Source: Methylophaga sp. OBS1 | GTDB taxonomy: Bacteria > Pseudomonadota > Gammaproteobacteria > Nitrosococcales > Methylophagaceae | Assembly (NCBI RefSeq): GCF_026319365.1 | Contig: NZ_JAPDMS010000006.1 | Span: 1-64,000, forward strand | Direction: 5' to 3' | Length of the DNA: 64,000 bases | Shown here: positions 8,308 to 17,512 of the stretch, piece by piece | How positions within the stretch are numbered: position 1 is the stretch's first letter | How the letters are laid out: each line of letters starts with the position of its first letter | The notes under the pieces: model-generated | Told to the model about the DNA's origin: nothing | The model's database searches: none | What the model saw: only the letters and a program-made list of their open reading frames with translations | Position numbers and translations under genes: made by a program

Positions 8308-8903
8308 CAGGCAGCTCCTTGTGCATCTTCACCGACGACGACCAGGTTGTCACCCTGGAAGTGGTAGGGGGGGACTTGCAGGTTGATGGGGGCCGGAACA
8401 CCCTGATAAACCCGGCCAGCCAGGTCAAAACGCGAACCATGACATGGGCAGAAAAAGCCACCTTTCCAGTCGGCACCGAGGTCAGCGGGAGCCAAATCGG
8501 GCCGGTAAGTCGGTGAACAACCCAAGTGAGTACAGATACCGACCAGTACCATCAGTTCATCGCGAATCGAGCGAGTGTCATTCTGGCAGTATTCTGGCTG
8601 CTGCGAAACGACCTGACTGTTGGGGTCACGGAGCGCATCATCGAGTGTTTCCAGGTTGGTCAGGGCTTCAGGGCTACGGCGGAAAATCCATACCGGTTTG
8701 CCCCGCCACTCAACAGTGAGAAGCTGACCTGATTCCAGCTTGCTGATATCAACTTCAACAGGTGCGCCAGCAGCTTCAGCTTTGGCACTGGGTAACATGG
8801 ATGATACGAAAGGAACGGCGACGGCAGCTGCACCGGCACCACCGACAACACTGGCAGCAGCCGTGAGGAAGCGCCGTTTGCCGGTATCGATTGACTGACT
8901 CAT
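8307..8903 (-). CDS. petA: Rieske iron-sulfur subunit of the bc1 complex
   Basis: A 198-residue protein with a twin-arginine-type signal anchor (GKRRFLTAAASVVGG), then the [2Fe-2S] ligand boxes CTHLGCSP and CPCHGSRFD. The head domain takes electrons from quinol at the Qo site and swings to cytochrome c1. It is the first gene of petABC. Its ATG follows GGGGGAAATCC, and a promoter probably lies in the AT-rich 130 bp upstream. Confidence 0.96.
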   Translation of the reverse strand: MSQSIDTGKRRFLTAAASVVGGAGAAAVAVPFVSSMLPSAKAEAAGAPVEVDISKLESGQLLTVEWRGKPVWIFRRSPEALTNLETLDDALRDPNSQVVSQQPEYCQNDTRSIRDELMVLVGICTHLGCSPTYRPDLAPADLGADWKGGFFCPCHGSRFDLAGRVYQGVPAPINLQVPPYHFQGDNLVVVGEDAQGAA

Positions 8904-9011
8904 TGAAGGATTTCCCCCAGCATTCTTAAATTTGATGACCCTGTGATTTTAATTAAATTAAATAAAGTTTCACAAGGTGAATAATTGATAACCGAGTTTA
9001 TAAACCCTTTA

Positions 9012-9020
9012 ATTTTAGCA
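9012..9020 (-). promoter_or_regulatory. Possible extended -10 element of the petABC operon
   Basis: Read on the minus strand, TGCTAAAAT is an extended -10 (TG-n-TAAAAT) about 110 bp before the petA start. No clear -35 is visible, which is tolerated by extended -10 promoters. The stretch is AT-rich. Weak call. Confidence 0.3.
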
Positions 9021-9041
9021 TAACGTGGGGGGAATAGGATC

Positions 9042-9072
9042 AAAAAAGCCCGCCTGAAATCAGGCGGGCTTT
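9042..9072 (-). terminator. Rho-independent terminator of the pseudoazurin gene
   Basis: A perfect 12-bp stem (AAGCCCGCCTGA/TCAGGCGGGCTT) with a 2-nt loop. On the minus strand it is followed by a run of T (forward A-run at 9042-9047). Confidence 0.85.
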
Positions 9073-9098
9073 CGATTAAACCGATTGTAGCGACAGTA

Positions 9099-9542
9099 TT
9101 ATTTCAGTGCTTTATCAGTTTTTCTGACCAGACGGCCCAGAGCGCCTTTCGGGTCGGTCGCTTTAATAGCTTCCAGGTTGGTAGGTTCACCGACAACGAT
9201 GGCACCACCCATGCCTGCACCCCAGTGCGGGTCACATTTGTAGAGGTAAACACCCTCAACAGTCAGTGGCTCGGTGGTGAAGTTTTCACCCATCGCAGAA
9301 GTCCAGCCAGAAGCACCCTCAGGAATAAACTCAACTTCACCGTCAGCAGTCACGAACTTAGTGTTGGCGATGTGACCGTTCATGTTGGTCCAGGAGACAG
9401 TATCACCCGGTTGAGCGATAACAACCATGGGTTTGAATGCTGTGACAGAAGCAGTAACAACATGATCTTCAGCCGTAACTGCAGTTGACATCAGAGTCGC
9501 TGCGCTCAGCGCGGCAACAATAAGTGATTTGCCATATTTCAT
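9099..9542 (-). CDS. Pseudoazurin (type 1 blue copper protein)
   Basis: The 147-residue protein has a signal peptide (residues 1-24, cleavage after AVTA). The cupredoxin copper ligands are all visible: His57 in NGHIAN, then Cys103, His106 and Met111 in YKCDPHWGAGMGG. Pseudoazurin carries electrons in the periplasm, classically to nitrite reductase, and in methylotrophs may also serve dehydrogenases or oxidases. A good ribosome site (GAGAGGA) precedes the ATG and a terminator follows. It is a one-gene unit upstream of petABC, which fits a role in accepting electrons near the bc1 complex. Confidence 0.9.
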   Translation of the reverse strand: MKYGKSLIVAALSAATLMSTAVTAEDHVVTASVTAFKPMVVIAQPGDTVSWTNMNGHIANTKFVTADGEVEFIPEGASGWTSAMGENFTTEPLTVEGVYLYKCDPHWGAGMGGAIVVGEPTNLEAIKATDPKGALGRLVRKTDKALK

Positions 9543-9742
9543 TATTAATCCTCTCGTTTTATAGGTTATTTGCCTCAGTGCGGTGCCAGTTTGTCATAGC
9601 CAAACTGAACCGAAACTGAACAAAACTAAATCTGTATATCGTTGTTGTGTATGACTTAGTTCAGTCCGAGACCGCGCGACATACTAACCTGAGCCTGACA
9701 AAAAAGTCCAAAAAGAATCCCTGTGAGGGTGTGGCATATGAC

Positions 9743-10423
9743 TTATTTAGCCGTCATGCCAAAGCGGGTTTCATCTTGCTGTAGTGCTCACATCGAAGCG
9801 TAAAGTCCGCCTTGTTGAAGAAGTTGAGATCAACTGCCACATTCACAAATTGGCCCCTGCTCCATGACCGGGATGCTATCGGTATCAATAATATAGTGGA
9901 CAAACGGTGAGCAATAACCAGCGTTGGCACGATATTGAAGCTCATGAAATTGTGCAGAAAGCTGATGTCTCGACTGCCACGTTCAATGTCCCGGGAAATT
10001 CCCCCAGTTTGCCACTGTAAGTGAAATCGCAGCGAGAGGCGGTGAAGATGGCTGAAAATCGAGGTACGCTATGCGGCGTATCGACCGGAAAATTACTTCG
10101 GCAAATAGTGCATCCCGCAGGTCACTGAAAAGACTGTTCGCCAGTCGCAACACCCCGTATGCAACCAGCATCATCACCGGCAGGCAGATGACATCCTGCT
10201 GCTGCGGAGCAAGGGCATCAACCGCCTGTTTCAATGCCAGGGGGACGCCGACGTTGGCCAGTTTGGCCAGCAGCAACAGGCCAAGCGCAAACAATACATG
10301 GCCTTTGAATTGCCAGATGTAGGGGAGCAGGCTACGAATCGCATGCCAGTCTTGCTGTGTTTTCAGAATCCGCAGTGTAGCGGAATCACCAGGTCGCTGG
10401 TAAAGGCTTTCGGCGGCACCGGA
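9743..10423 (-). pseudogene. Decayed ABC exporter gene (Atm1/MsbA-like permease-ATPase)
   Basis: On the minus strand the relic begins with no start codon (a TAA lies upstream). It then encodes an N-terminal piece with AIRSLLPYIWQFKG and LLLLAKLANVGVPLALKQAVDAL, typical of Atm1-like half-transporters that export thiol or metal-sulfur compounds. The frame breaks near 9985. It resumes in the end of the ATPase domain with TLVIAHRLSTI at about 9890-9930. Frameshifts follow, and the C-terminus GLYASM-stop-ALQQDETRFGMTAK has a TGA where Trp is expected. Most of the middle, including Walker A and the signature motif, is deleted. Only about 0.68 kb of a roughly 1.8-kb gene remains, so it cannot be functional. 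Confidence 0.85.
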
Positions 10424-10433
10424 AATTTTTGGT

Positions 10434-10439
10434 TATAAT
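10434..10439 (+). promoter_or_regulatory. Possible -10 element for the fmdB-DUF502-aspS operon
   Basis: A perfect TATAAT 79 bp before the fmdB start, just past the pseudogene relic. The -35 position is not convincing. Confidence 0.35.
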
Positions 10440-10517
10440 TAACCGGTTGAGTACTTGAAAAGCAGCGCCAAGGCCATATTTTGGCAGTGACTTGATAGCT
10501 AGTATGAGGAAAATAGC

Positions 10518-10793
10518 ATGCCGCTTTACGAATATCGTTGTGACGCCTGTAACCATGAGTTTGAGGCGCTGCAGAAAATCAGCGATGAGCCTTTGGTTCA
10601 CTGTCCTGCGTGCGAAGCACCGGAGTTACGCAAGCTGGTCTCAGCCGCTGGTTTCAGGTTGAAAGGGCAGGGTTGGTATGAAACCGACTTTAAAACCGGT
10701 AGCAAACGAAATCTGGCAGAAAGTGGCAGCTCGGCAGACAGCGCAAAAAAGCCTGAAGCCGCTGCCTGTGGAACGGGTTGCGGCTGCCACTAG
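10518..10793 (+). CDS. FmdB-family zinc-ribbon protein
   Basis: This 91-residue protein starts MPLYEYRCDACNHEFE. The first Cys pair and CPAC about 20 residues later form a small zinc ribbon. A second Cys cluster, CGTGCGCH, ends the protein. FmdB proteins were proposed as regulators in formamidase systems, but most have no known function. In gammaproteobacteria the gene commonly precedes a DUF502 gene and aspS, as it does here, 20 bp upstream of the next gene. Confidence 0.88.
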   Translation: MPLYEYRCDACNHEFEALQKISDEPLVHCPACEAPELRKLVSAAGFRLKGQGWYETDFKTGSKRNLAESGSSADSAKKPEAAACGTGCGCH

Positions 10794-10813
10794 CGAACAA
10801 ATAGCGCTATTCA

Positions 10814-11446
10814 ATGCGTAAATATCTGATCGCCGGATTACTGGTATGGATGCCGCTGGGCATCACATTTCTGGTCATTCGTGCTATCGTCGGCTTCCTG
10901 GATAATACCCTGTTGTTATTGCCGGAAGCCTATCAACCGGACAATCTGCTGGGCTTTCACATACCTGGTCTAGGCGTTGTGCTGGCAGTGATTCTGGTGC
11001 TGGCAACCGGTATGATCGTTGCCAACCTGCTTGGCCGACGCCTGGTGAGTGCCTGGGAGTCATTGCTGTCCCGGATTCCGCTGGTAAGAACCTTATATGC
11101 CGGCGTAAAACAGATTATGGAAGCGGTACTGGCGACGGATGCCAAATCGTTCCGACGGGTATTGCTGGTGGAGTATCCCCGCCGTGGTATCTGGAGTCTG
11201 GGGTTTATGACCACGGACCAACTGGGTGAAGTACAGCAAAAAACTGAATCAGATGTGATCGGGGTCTTTGTTCCCACGACACCTAACCCGACCTCCGGCT
11301 TTGTGCTGATGATACCCGAGCATGAGGTGATCTATCTGGATATGCCGGTTGAACAGGGTCTGAAAATGATTATCTCGATGGGTACAGTAGTACCTGACTG
11401 GCAGAAAGAGGCAATGCTTAAAGAGCAGGCCGCCAGACAACAATAA
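10814..11446 (+). CDS. DUF502-family membrane protein
   Basis: A 210-residue protein with two N-terminal membrane segments (about 5-27 and 52-76) joined by a short loop. A soluble domain carries [15 protein letters not shown] and the conserved [19 protein letters not shown]. Function is unknown. It lies between fmdB and aspS, a conserved position. Confidence 0.9.
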   Translation: MRKYLIAGLLVWMPLGITFLVIRAIVGFLDNTLLLLPEAYQPDNLLGFHIPGLGVVLAVILVLATGMIVANLLGRRLVSAWESLLSRIPLVRTLYAGVKQIMEAVLATDAKSFRRVLLVEYPRRGIWSLGFMTTDQLGEVQQKTESDVIGVFVPTTPNPTSGFVLMIPEHEVIYLDMPVEQGLKMIISMGTVVPDWQKEAMLKEQAARQQ

Positions 11447-11504
11447 GGGTTCCGCGTTAGCTGCGGAACAGGTTCACAAACAAGATATAAGATTGGGAAT
11501 GTTT

Positions 11505-13292
11505 ATGCGTAGCCATTATTGCGGCGAAGTTAACGAAACACTGGAGGGGCAATCAGTCACCATCGTTGGATGGATGCATCGCCGTCGTGACCACGGGGGC
11601 GTTATCTTTATCGATCTGAGAGATCGTGAAGGTCTGGTCCAGGTTGTCTGTAATCCTGAAGATGAGGACAGCTTTGCGGTCGCTGAGCGTGTTCGCAGTG
11701 AATACGTATTGAAAATCGAAGGCCGGGTCAATCTGCGGCCTGCCGGCAGTGACAATCCCGATCTGAGAAGTGGCAAGATTGAAATCATTGCCAAGCATGT
11801 GGAGATTCTGAATACCGCTGAAACACCGCCGTTCCCACTCAATGAACTGCTCGACGTCAATGAAGACATTCGCCTGCGTCACCGTTACATCGACCTGCGT
11901 CGCCCGGAAATGCAACAGCGTTTGCGGATGCGGGCCCAGATCACACGGCACCTGCGTAACTTCCTGGATGATCATGGCTTCCTGGATATCGAAACCCCAA
12001 TCCTGACAAAGGCAACGCCGGAAGGCGCCCGTGACTACCTGGTCCCGAGCCGCACCCATCCAGGCGAGTTTTTCGCGCTGCCGCAGTCCCCGCAACTGTT
12101 CAAACAACTGCTGATGATGTCGGGCATGGATCGCTACTATCAGGTCGTTCGCTGTTTCCGTGATGAAGACCTGCGTGCTGATCGTCAGCCGGAATTTACC
12201 CAGTTGGATATCGAGACTTCATTTGTCGACGAAGAAGCATTCATGTCACTGATGGAAGAATTGATTCGCAGCCTGTTTGCTAATGTCCTTGAAGAAGCTT
12301 TACCCAACCCGTTCCCACGCATGACCTATGCAGAAGCGATGGCGCGTTTTGGTAGCGACAAACCGGATCTGCGTATTCCATTGGAACTGGTGGAAGTCAG
12401 CGATCTGATGAAGTCGGTCGACTTCAAGGTCTTTTCCGGTCCCGCCAATGATGAGCGAGGTCGTGTCGCTGCATTGAAAGTGCCGGGTGGCAATGAACTG
12501 ACCCGTAAAGAAATCGATGACTACACCAAGTTTGTTGGTATTTACGGTGCGAAAGGTCTCGCTTATATCAAGGTTAACGATCTGGAAGCCGGCCGTGAGG
12601 GGCTGCAGTCACCGATCCTGAAATTCCTGCCGGATGAAGTGGTCGATGCCATCATGCAGCGGGTAGGGGCACAAACCGGTGATCTGGTGTTCTTTGGGGC
12701 GGACAAAGCGACCATCGTCAACGAAGCGCTGGGCGCATTGCGCGTCAAACTGGGTCATGATCTGGACATGGTCGAAAAAGGCTGGCGCCCACTGTGGGTC
12801 GTCGCTTTTCCAATGTTTGAATGGGATGACAAAACCAACCGCTGGTATGCGCTGCATCACCCGTTCACTGCGCCGAGAGAATCGGACATCGAACTGCTGG
12901 ATAAAGACCCGGAGCACTGCCTGTCGCGTGCCTATGATATGGTCCTGAATGGTACCGAACTGGGTGGTGGCTCGATTCGTATCCATCAGACTGAGGTGCA
13001 GAAAAAAGTCTTTGAACTGCTGGGGATTGGTGAGGAAGAAGCCAAAGATAAATTCGGCTTCCTGCTGGAAGCGCTGAAATACGGCTGTCCGCCTCACGGC
13101 GGTCTGGCCTTCGGTCTGGATCGACTGGTGATGCTGATGACCGGTTCTGCGTCGATTCGTGATGTGATGGCCTTCCCCAAAACTCAGTCTGCGAGTTGCC
13201 TGCTGACAGATGCACCCAGTGAAATTGCCGACGAGCAGCTTCGCGAGCTGAACATTCGCCTGCGAAAATTGCCTAACGCAGACACCCAGTAA
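11505..13292 (+). CDS. aspS: Aspartyl-tRNA synthetase
   Basis: A class II synthetase of 595 residues when started at MRSHYCGEV, which matches family N-termini; upstream in-frame TTG and ATG codons at 11493 and 11499 are less likely. An OB-fold anticodon-binding domain covers about 1-110. The catalytic core has motif 2 ([18 protein letters not shown]) and motif 3 ([12 protein letters not shown]), split by the bacterial GAD insertion domain at about 285-420. It charges tRNA-Asp. Whether it also misacylates tRNA-Asn cannot be decided here. Confidence 0.96.
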   Translation: MRSHYCGEVNETLEGQSVTIVGWMHRRRDHGGVIFIDLRDREGLVQVVCNPEDEDSFAVAERVRSEYVLKIEGRVNLRPAGSDNPDLRSGKIEIIAKHVEILNTAETPPFPLNELLDVNEDIRLRHRYIDLRRPEMQQRLRMRAQITRHLRNFLDDHGFLDIETPILTKATPEGARDYLVPSRTHPGEFFALPQSPQLFKQLLMMSGMDRYYQVVRCFRDEDLRADRQPEFTQLDIETSFVDEEAFMSLMEELIRSLFANVLEEALPNPFPRMTYAEAMARFGSDKPDLRIPLELVEVSDLMKSVDFKVFSGPANDERGRVAALKVPGGNELTRKEIDDYTKFVGIYGAKGLAYIKVNDLEAGREGLQSPILKFLPDEVVDAIMQRVGAQTGDLVFFGADKATIVNEALGALRVKLGHDLDMVEKGWRPLWVVAFPMFEWDDKTNRWYALHHPFTAPRESDIELLDKDPEHCLSRAYDMVLNGTELGGGSIRIHQTEVQKKVFELLGIGEEEAKDKFGFLLEALKYGCPPHGGLAFGLDRLVMLMTGSASIRDVMAFPKTQSASCLLTDAPSEIADEQLRELNIRLRKLPNADTQ

Positions 13293-13305
13293 CAGGGAGA
13301 CAAAG

Positions 13306-14412
13306 ATGATTGTGGCCGAAAGAGAAATCCCGTTTGATGAGTATTTTTCGCTGGATGATGAAACCTGCGAAGACCGGATCATCGAGGCCAAAAAGAAACT
13401 GGGTGATGACCTGATTATCCTGGGTCATCACTACCAACGAAATGAAGTGTTCAAGCATGCGGACTTTTCCGGCGATTCGTTGAAATTGTCCCGTAATGCA
13501 GCAGATTCCGATGCCAAATACATCGTTTTCTGTGGTGTGCATTTTATGGCTGAAGTGGCAGATATTCTGTCACGGCCGGATCAGGTGGCGATCCTGCCGG
13601 ATATGGCGGCTGGCTGCTCAATGGCCGATATGGCCAACCGGGTCAATGTTGACCGTGCCTGGGAAGAGATGAAACAAGTCTTCGACCCCGATGAGCTGGT
13701 GACCCCGATTACCTATATCAACTCTGCCGCCGATCTAAAATCTTTTTGCGGTAAGCATGGTGGCATCGTCTGTACTTCTACAAACGCCCCCCATGTGCTC
13801 GACTGGGCCTTTAACCAGCGCGAGAAAATTCTGTTTTTCCCTGATCAGCATCTGGGCCGTAATACCGGTTACAAGATGGGGATTCCGCTGGAGGAAATGG
13901 TAGTCTGGGATTTCGATAAGCCCATGGGTGGCCTGACTCCGGAAGCATTACGCAATGCTAAGATGATTCTGTGGAAAGGCTTCTGCTCGGTACATCAGAT
14001 GTTCCAGCCGGTACAGATTGATAACTTCCTGGAAAAATATCCGGAAACTCAGGTGATCTCGCACCCCGAGTGCAGCTTTGAAGTCTGCCAGAAATCGGAT
14101 TACGTCGGCTCAACCGAATATATCGTCAATACCATCGCTAACAGTGAACCGGGTACCCGTTGGCTGGTGGGTACTGAACTGAATCTGGTCAATCGATTGA
14201 ACGAGCGTTTCCAGCCGGAGGGTAAATCGGTGCACTTTATGTCGCCCACGGTCTGCATGTGTTCGACCATGTTCCGTACCGACCCGCAGCACTTGCTTTG
14301 GGTGTTGGAAAACCTGGTGGAGGGGCATGTGGTTAACCAGGTCTCGGTTGACAGCCAGATTGCCAGAGAAGCTAAACTGGCACTGGACAGAATGTTGGCA
14401 TTACCTATCTAA
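13306..14412 (+). CDS. nadA: Quinolinate synthase A
   Basis: The 368-residue enzyme condenses iminoaspartate with dihydroxyacetone phosphate to quinolinate for NAD synthesis. Conserved pieces include the substrate-binding LGHHYQRNEV and the three cysteines that hold the oxygen-labile [4Fe-4S] cluster: about Cys104 (AAGCSMAD), Cys227 (GFCSVHQ) and the VCMCS pair near 319. The start follows GGGAG by 8 bp. It is 13 bp after aspS and probably in one operon with it. nadB and nadC are not in the window. Confidence 0.96.
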   Translation: MIVAEREIPFDEYFSLDDETCEDRIIEAKKKLGDDLIILGHHYQRNEVFKHADFSGDSLKLSRNAADSDAKYIVFCGVHFMAEVADILSRPDQVAILPDMAAGCSMADMANRVNVDRAWEEMKQVFDPDELVTPITYINSAADLKSFCGKHGGIVCTSTNAPHVLDWAFNQREKILFFPDQHLGRNTGYKMGIPLEEMVVWDFDKPMGGLTPEALRNAKMILWKGFCSVHQMFQPVQIDNFLEKYPETQVISHPECSFEVCQKSDYVGSTEYIVNTIANSEPGTRWLVGTELNLVNRLNERFQPEGKSVHFMSPTVCMCSTMFRTDPQHLLWVLENLVEGHVVNQVSVDSQIAREAKLALDRMLALPI

Positions 14413-14427
14413 CCGGCTGGAGGCGGC

Positions 14428-14622
14428 ATGGCTGAACAACGACCCGCGTGTACTGAGCAGCGTTATGAAGTCACCCACAAGGATTTGCCGCTCTCCTGCC
14501 CTATGCCTGATATGCCGGCCTGGAATGCACATCCCCGGGTCTATTTACCGATTGAAGATAGCGGAGAAGTCCGCTGCCCCTATTGCGGTGCGATCTTTGT
14601 ATTGAAAGAGCCTGCCGCATGA
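14428..14622 (+). CDS. Small zinc-finger (CHCC-type) protein
   Basis: This 64-residue protein resembles the zf-CHCC family related to the NDUFS6 subunit of complex I. The potential zinc ligands are Cys24 (LSCPMP), His34 (WNAHPRVYLP) and the CPYCG pair near 51-54. It lies 15 bp after nadA and its stop overlaps the mutT start (ATGA). Function in bacteria is unclear. Confidence 0.85.
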   Translation: MAEQRPACTEQRYEVTHKDLPLSCPMPDMPAWNAHPRVYLPIEDSGEVRCPYCGAIFVLKEPAA

Positions 14623-15014
14623 AGCAAATTGAAGTCGCTGTGGCAGTGATGCTCAGTGAAGAACAAAAAGTCTTGACCAGCTGGCGTCAGCCTCACCAAC
14701 ATCAGGGCGGTCTTTGGGAATTCCCCGGCGGCAAGCGTGAGCCGGAAGAAACCATGCTGGAAGCCTTGAAACGTGAAGTTCAGGAAGAACTCGGCGTTAT
14801 GGTGGAACAGGCAACGCCTTTTGTCCGGATTGACTACGATTATGGGGACAAGCAGGTCAGTCTCGATGTATGGCTGGTGTCACGATTCAGTGGTGAACCT
14901 AGCGGCAGAGAAGGACAGGCCTTGCGCTGGCAAGCCATTGAAGAGCTACAGGCGGAAGACTTTCCGGCGGCCAATCTGGCGATTATCGAAGCCCTGAAAC
15001 AAGCCGAAAACTAG
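14619..15014 (+). CDS. mutT: MutT-type 8-oxo-dGTP diphosphatase (Nudix)
   Basis: The chosen start [12 protein letters not shown] at 14619 overlaps the previous stop as ATGA and gives 131 residues. The Nudix box is intact ([24 protein letters not shown], residues about 38-61; catalytic Glu residues in REVQEE). It removes oxidised dGTP from the nucleotide pool. Its stop shares the palindrome CTAG with the convergent yacG. Confidence 0.9.
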   Translation: MKQIEVAVAVMLSEEQKVLTSWRQPHQHQGGLWEFPGGKREPEETMLEALKREVQEELGVMVEQATPFVRIDYDYGDKQVSLDVWLVSRFSGEPSGREGQALRWQAIEELQAEDFPAANLAIIEALKQAEN

Positions 15015-15196
15015 TGATAGGCATCCGGGTCCTGATCCGGGTCGATAACCGGATCACCGGCAATACGATGGCCTTCAGAGGCCCATTCGCCAAGGTCAAT
15101 CAGCTTGCAGCGTTCACTGCAAAAAGGTTTCCATTTCTGATCGTCCTGCCAGGGGACGCTTTTTCCGCATTGCGGGCAATTGACTGTTGTGACCAT
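15011..15196 (-). CDS. yacG: YacG, DNA gyrase inhibitor (small zinc protein)
   Basis: 61 residues from [12 protein letters not shown]; the six extra codons upstream are unlikely. The four zinc cysteines are CPQC and the C...C pair in [16 protein letters not shown], the family signature. E. coli YacG binds GyrB and inhibits gyrase. It is the last gene of pilBCD-coaE-zapD-yacG and its start lies close to the zapD stop at 15199. Confidence 0.93.
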   Translation of the reverse strand: MVTTVNCPQCGKSVPWQDDQKWKPFCSERCKLIDLGEWASEGHRIAGDPVIDPDQDPDAYH

Positions 15197-15198
15197 GA

Positions 15199-15978
15199 TT
15201 ACATTGCACAGCAACTGAGCCTGAAAGCGACGGGCTCATGCGCCTGCTGTGGACGCTGGTTGATATCAAATTCCATAAAGCGGACAGTAAAACGATGCTT
15301 GCCGCCGCTGACTTCCGGAAAATAGCTGACACTGTTGGGGATTTGCACCCGAATCAACTGAAAAGGTTGGTTGCTATCAAGACTACGTTGAAAAAAGCCG
15401 TCCTCAGCGGTCTCGTCACGGAAGCCGACACTGCCACGAATGAGTCGCAGGCTCATGTTCACGGCATTTCGCACCGAGTTGAACTCATTCAGCCAGGACT
15501 GACATTGTTCGCTACGCTCGACCGGGTCGGTATGTTGCAGCCAGAAATGATAGGCAGGTAAATCAAACTCGCAGGTCCCGCCGGGAATACTGGAACGTTG
15601 CCGTATGCCGTAAAGAAATTCATTTTCACGCAGGGTCTGACCGATTCCGCTTTTCTGTATATGCAGTGCATCCAGATTTTGATCCAGATCAGCCAGTAAC
15701 GCGTCGAGCGCCTCTCGATCAACGCCGGGTGTGTTTTCCAGCGCGGAGAGGTTAGCGGTAAGCCGTTCAATCTCTTTCATCAATTCCTGTTTGAGATCAC
15801 TGCGCTCGAACACGCTCAACATATTGAGCATGGCATCCAGGGCATCACGATGATGCATTTCGGATTGGCCGGTCAGGGCATTGTCGACACGTTTGAACAG
15901 AAATTCCAGCCGCAGGAAAGTGCGGATGCGCTCGTTCAGTGGCTGCTCGAAAATAATAGTGTCTGACACGGTTTCCAA
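15199..15978 (-). CDS. zapD: ZapD, FtsZ-ring bundling protein
   Basis: The 259-residue protein matches ZapD (YacF): a helical N-terminal half with [19 protein letters not shown] and a beta-rich C-terminal half with [20 protein letters not shown] and VRFMEFD. It crosslinks FtsZ filaments at midcell. Located between coaE and yacG, as in E. coli. Confidence 0.94.
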   Translation of the reverse strand: METVSDTIIFEQPLNERIRTFLRLEFLFKRVDNALTGQSEMHHRDALDAMLNMLSVFERSDLKQELMKEIERLTANLSALENTPGVDREALDALLADLDQNLDALHIQKSGIGQTLRENEFLYGIRQRSSIPGGTCEFDLPAYHFWLQHTDPVERSEQCQSWLNEFNSVRNAVNMSLRLIRGSVGFRDETAEDGFFQRSLDSNQPFQLIRVQIPNSVSYFPEVSGGKHRFTVRFMEFDINQRPQQAHEPVAFRLSCCAM

Positions 15979-16034
15979 ATATTAAGACAGGGAATAATGG
16001 CCTTATTGTCCATGACTGGGCCCGGCCAAGCAAC

Positions 16035-16640
16035 TCAGTTAATGTTTTGCGCCAATTCCAGATAGCGCTGATGTAACTGTTCGACCTGGGGCATCAGCGA
16101 ACTGACTGACTGGCTGTTATCAATGATGTCATCCGCGACACTCAGTCGATCGGCACGCTGGCACTGATTTTCCAACATAGTATGGGCTTCGTTAATATTG
16201 ATACCATCACGTGTCAGCAGGCGGGAGAGCTGAGTCTTTTCGTCAACATCAACGACCAGAATTCGATCCACGAGGTCCAGCATCTGCGCTTCGATCAGCA
16301 GCGGGACAGAGAGAAGACAGTAAGGCGTCTTGCAGTTATCGGCCGCCGACAGCATCTGTCGTCTGACCTCCGGGTGGATGATGTTTTCCAAAGCCTGTTT
16401 GGCCTGGCTGTCGCTGAAGATTCGGGAGCGCAGCCAGGCACGATTAATTTCTCCATTGTGCTGCAGTACCTCAGCACCAAAGTGTGCAATGACCTGTTGG
16501 TAACAGCTTGTACCGGTGTCAAGCAGGCTTCTGGCAATAAGATCCGCATCAATGACGGTGACGCCAAGGCGTTGAAACAAGTCAGAGACCGTCGACTTGC
16601 CACTGGCAACCCCACCGGTCAGTCCTACTTTAAAGCTCAT
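16035..16640 (-). CDS. coaE: Dephospho-CoA kinase
   Basis: The 201-residue P-loop kinase has Walker A GGVASGKST near residues 9-17, VIDADLIAR, and the lid region with HPEVR. It performs the last step of CoA synthesis. Its start overlaps the pilD stop by one base, so it is translated with the pilus genes; this linkage is common in gammaproteobacteria. Confidence 0.95.
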   Translation of the reverse strand: MSFKVGLTGGVASGKSTVSDLFQRLGVTVIDADLIARSLLDTGTSCYQQVIAHFGAEVLQHNGEINRAWLRSRIFSDSQAKQALENIIHPEVRRQMLSAADNCKTPYCLLSVPLLIEAQMLDLVDRILVVDVDEKTQLSRLLTRDGININEAHTMLENQCQRADRLSVADDIIDNSQSVSSLMPQVEQLHQRYLELAQNIN

Positions 16641-17512
16641 CAGCCCAGTCCGACACTGCCCAGGTAGAAACGATTCAGGCTGTCCCCCCAGATAAGGGCA
16701 ATCCAGCCGGCTGCTGCCAGGTAGGGGCCAAACGGGATGGGGATATCACGTTGATGATGCTTGAACAGCACCAGGCTGATACCAATCACCGCGCCGACCA
16801 GGGAGGATAACAGCACAATCATTGGCAAGTACTGCCAGCCCATCCAGGCGCCCAGGGCCGCCAGCAATTTAAAGTCACCATAGCCCATCCCCTCTTTACC
16901 GGTAATCAGACGAAACAGGTGATAAATACTCCACAACACCAGATAGCCGGCAATGGCACCAATCACGCTGCTGGTGATATCGGTAAATGTGGCAAACAGA
17001 TTGAAAACAAGGCCCAGCCAGAGCAGGGGGAGCGTGATTTTATCGGGTAGCAGCTGCTGATCGATATCAATAAACGTCAATGTAATCAGTGACCAGCTCA
17101 GTAGCAGGGCACCAAAACAGCTCCAGTTGAAGCCAAAATGCCAGGCCACGACCGCTGACATTAAACCCGTCAGCGCTTCAATGATGGGGTAACGTATCGA
17201 AATACCGGCGCCACAGCCCCGGCAACGCCCCCTAAGAAACAGATAGCTGAAGACCGGGATATTCTCAAGGGCGGTAATAGCATGCTGGCAGTGTGGGCAG
17301 CGGGAGCGGGGCGTCGACAGGTTAAAAACCGGTTGCTCGTCCGCAGTCTGTCCGGAAAACGCGGCACACTCGTTTTCCCACTCGCGTTGCATCATGACCG
17401 GCAAGCGGTAAATCACCACATTCAGAAAACTGCCAACCAGCAGACCCAGCACCAGGCAAACCATCATCCACGCCAATGGTGATGCGTTAAGAAACGGAAT
17501 GACCTGCATCAA
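16640..17512 (-). CDS. pilD: Type IV prepilin peptidase / N-methylase
   Basis: 290 residues with about seven or eight membrane segments. The cytoplasmic loop carries two CxxC pairs (CPHC and CRGC). The two catalytic aspartates are in FIDIDQQLLPD and GMGYGDFKLL. It cleaves and methylates type IV pilins and type II pseudopilins. Overlaps pilC by four bases. Confidence 0.95.
   Translation of the reverse strand: MMQVIPFLNASPLAWMMVCLVLGLLVGSFLNVVIYRLPVMMQREWENECAAFSGQTADEQPVFNLSTPRSRCPHCQHAITALENIPVFSYLFLRGRCRGCGAGISIRYPIIEALTGLMSAVVAWHFGFNWSCFGALLLSWSLITLTFIDIDQQLLPDKITLPLLWLGLVFNLFATFTDITSSVIGAIAGYLVLWSIYHLFRLITGKEGMGYGDFKLLAALGAWMGWQYLPMIVLLSSLVGAVIGISLVLFKHHQRDIPIPFGPYLAAAGWIALIWGDSLNRFYLGSVGLG

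Noticed and set aside
9572..9588. TGGCAC on the minus strand before the pseudoazurin gene, like a sigma-54 -24 element
   Set aside because: The -12 GC is not at the required distance; TGAGGC has wrong sequence and spacing.
12609..13391. Long minus-strand frame opposite aspS and nadA
   Set aside because: It runs antisense through two conserved genes; composition effect only.
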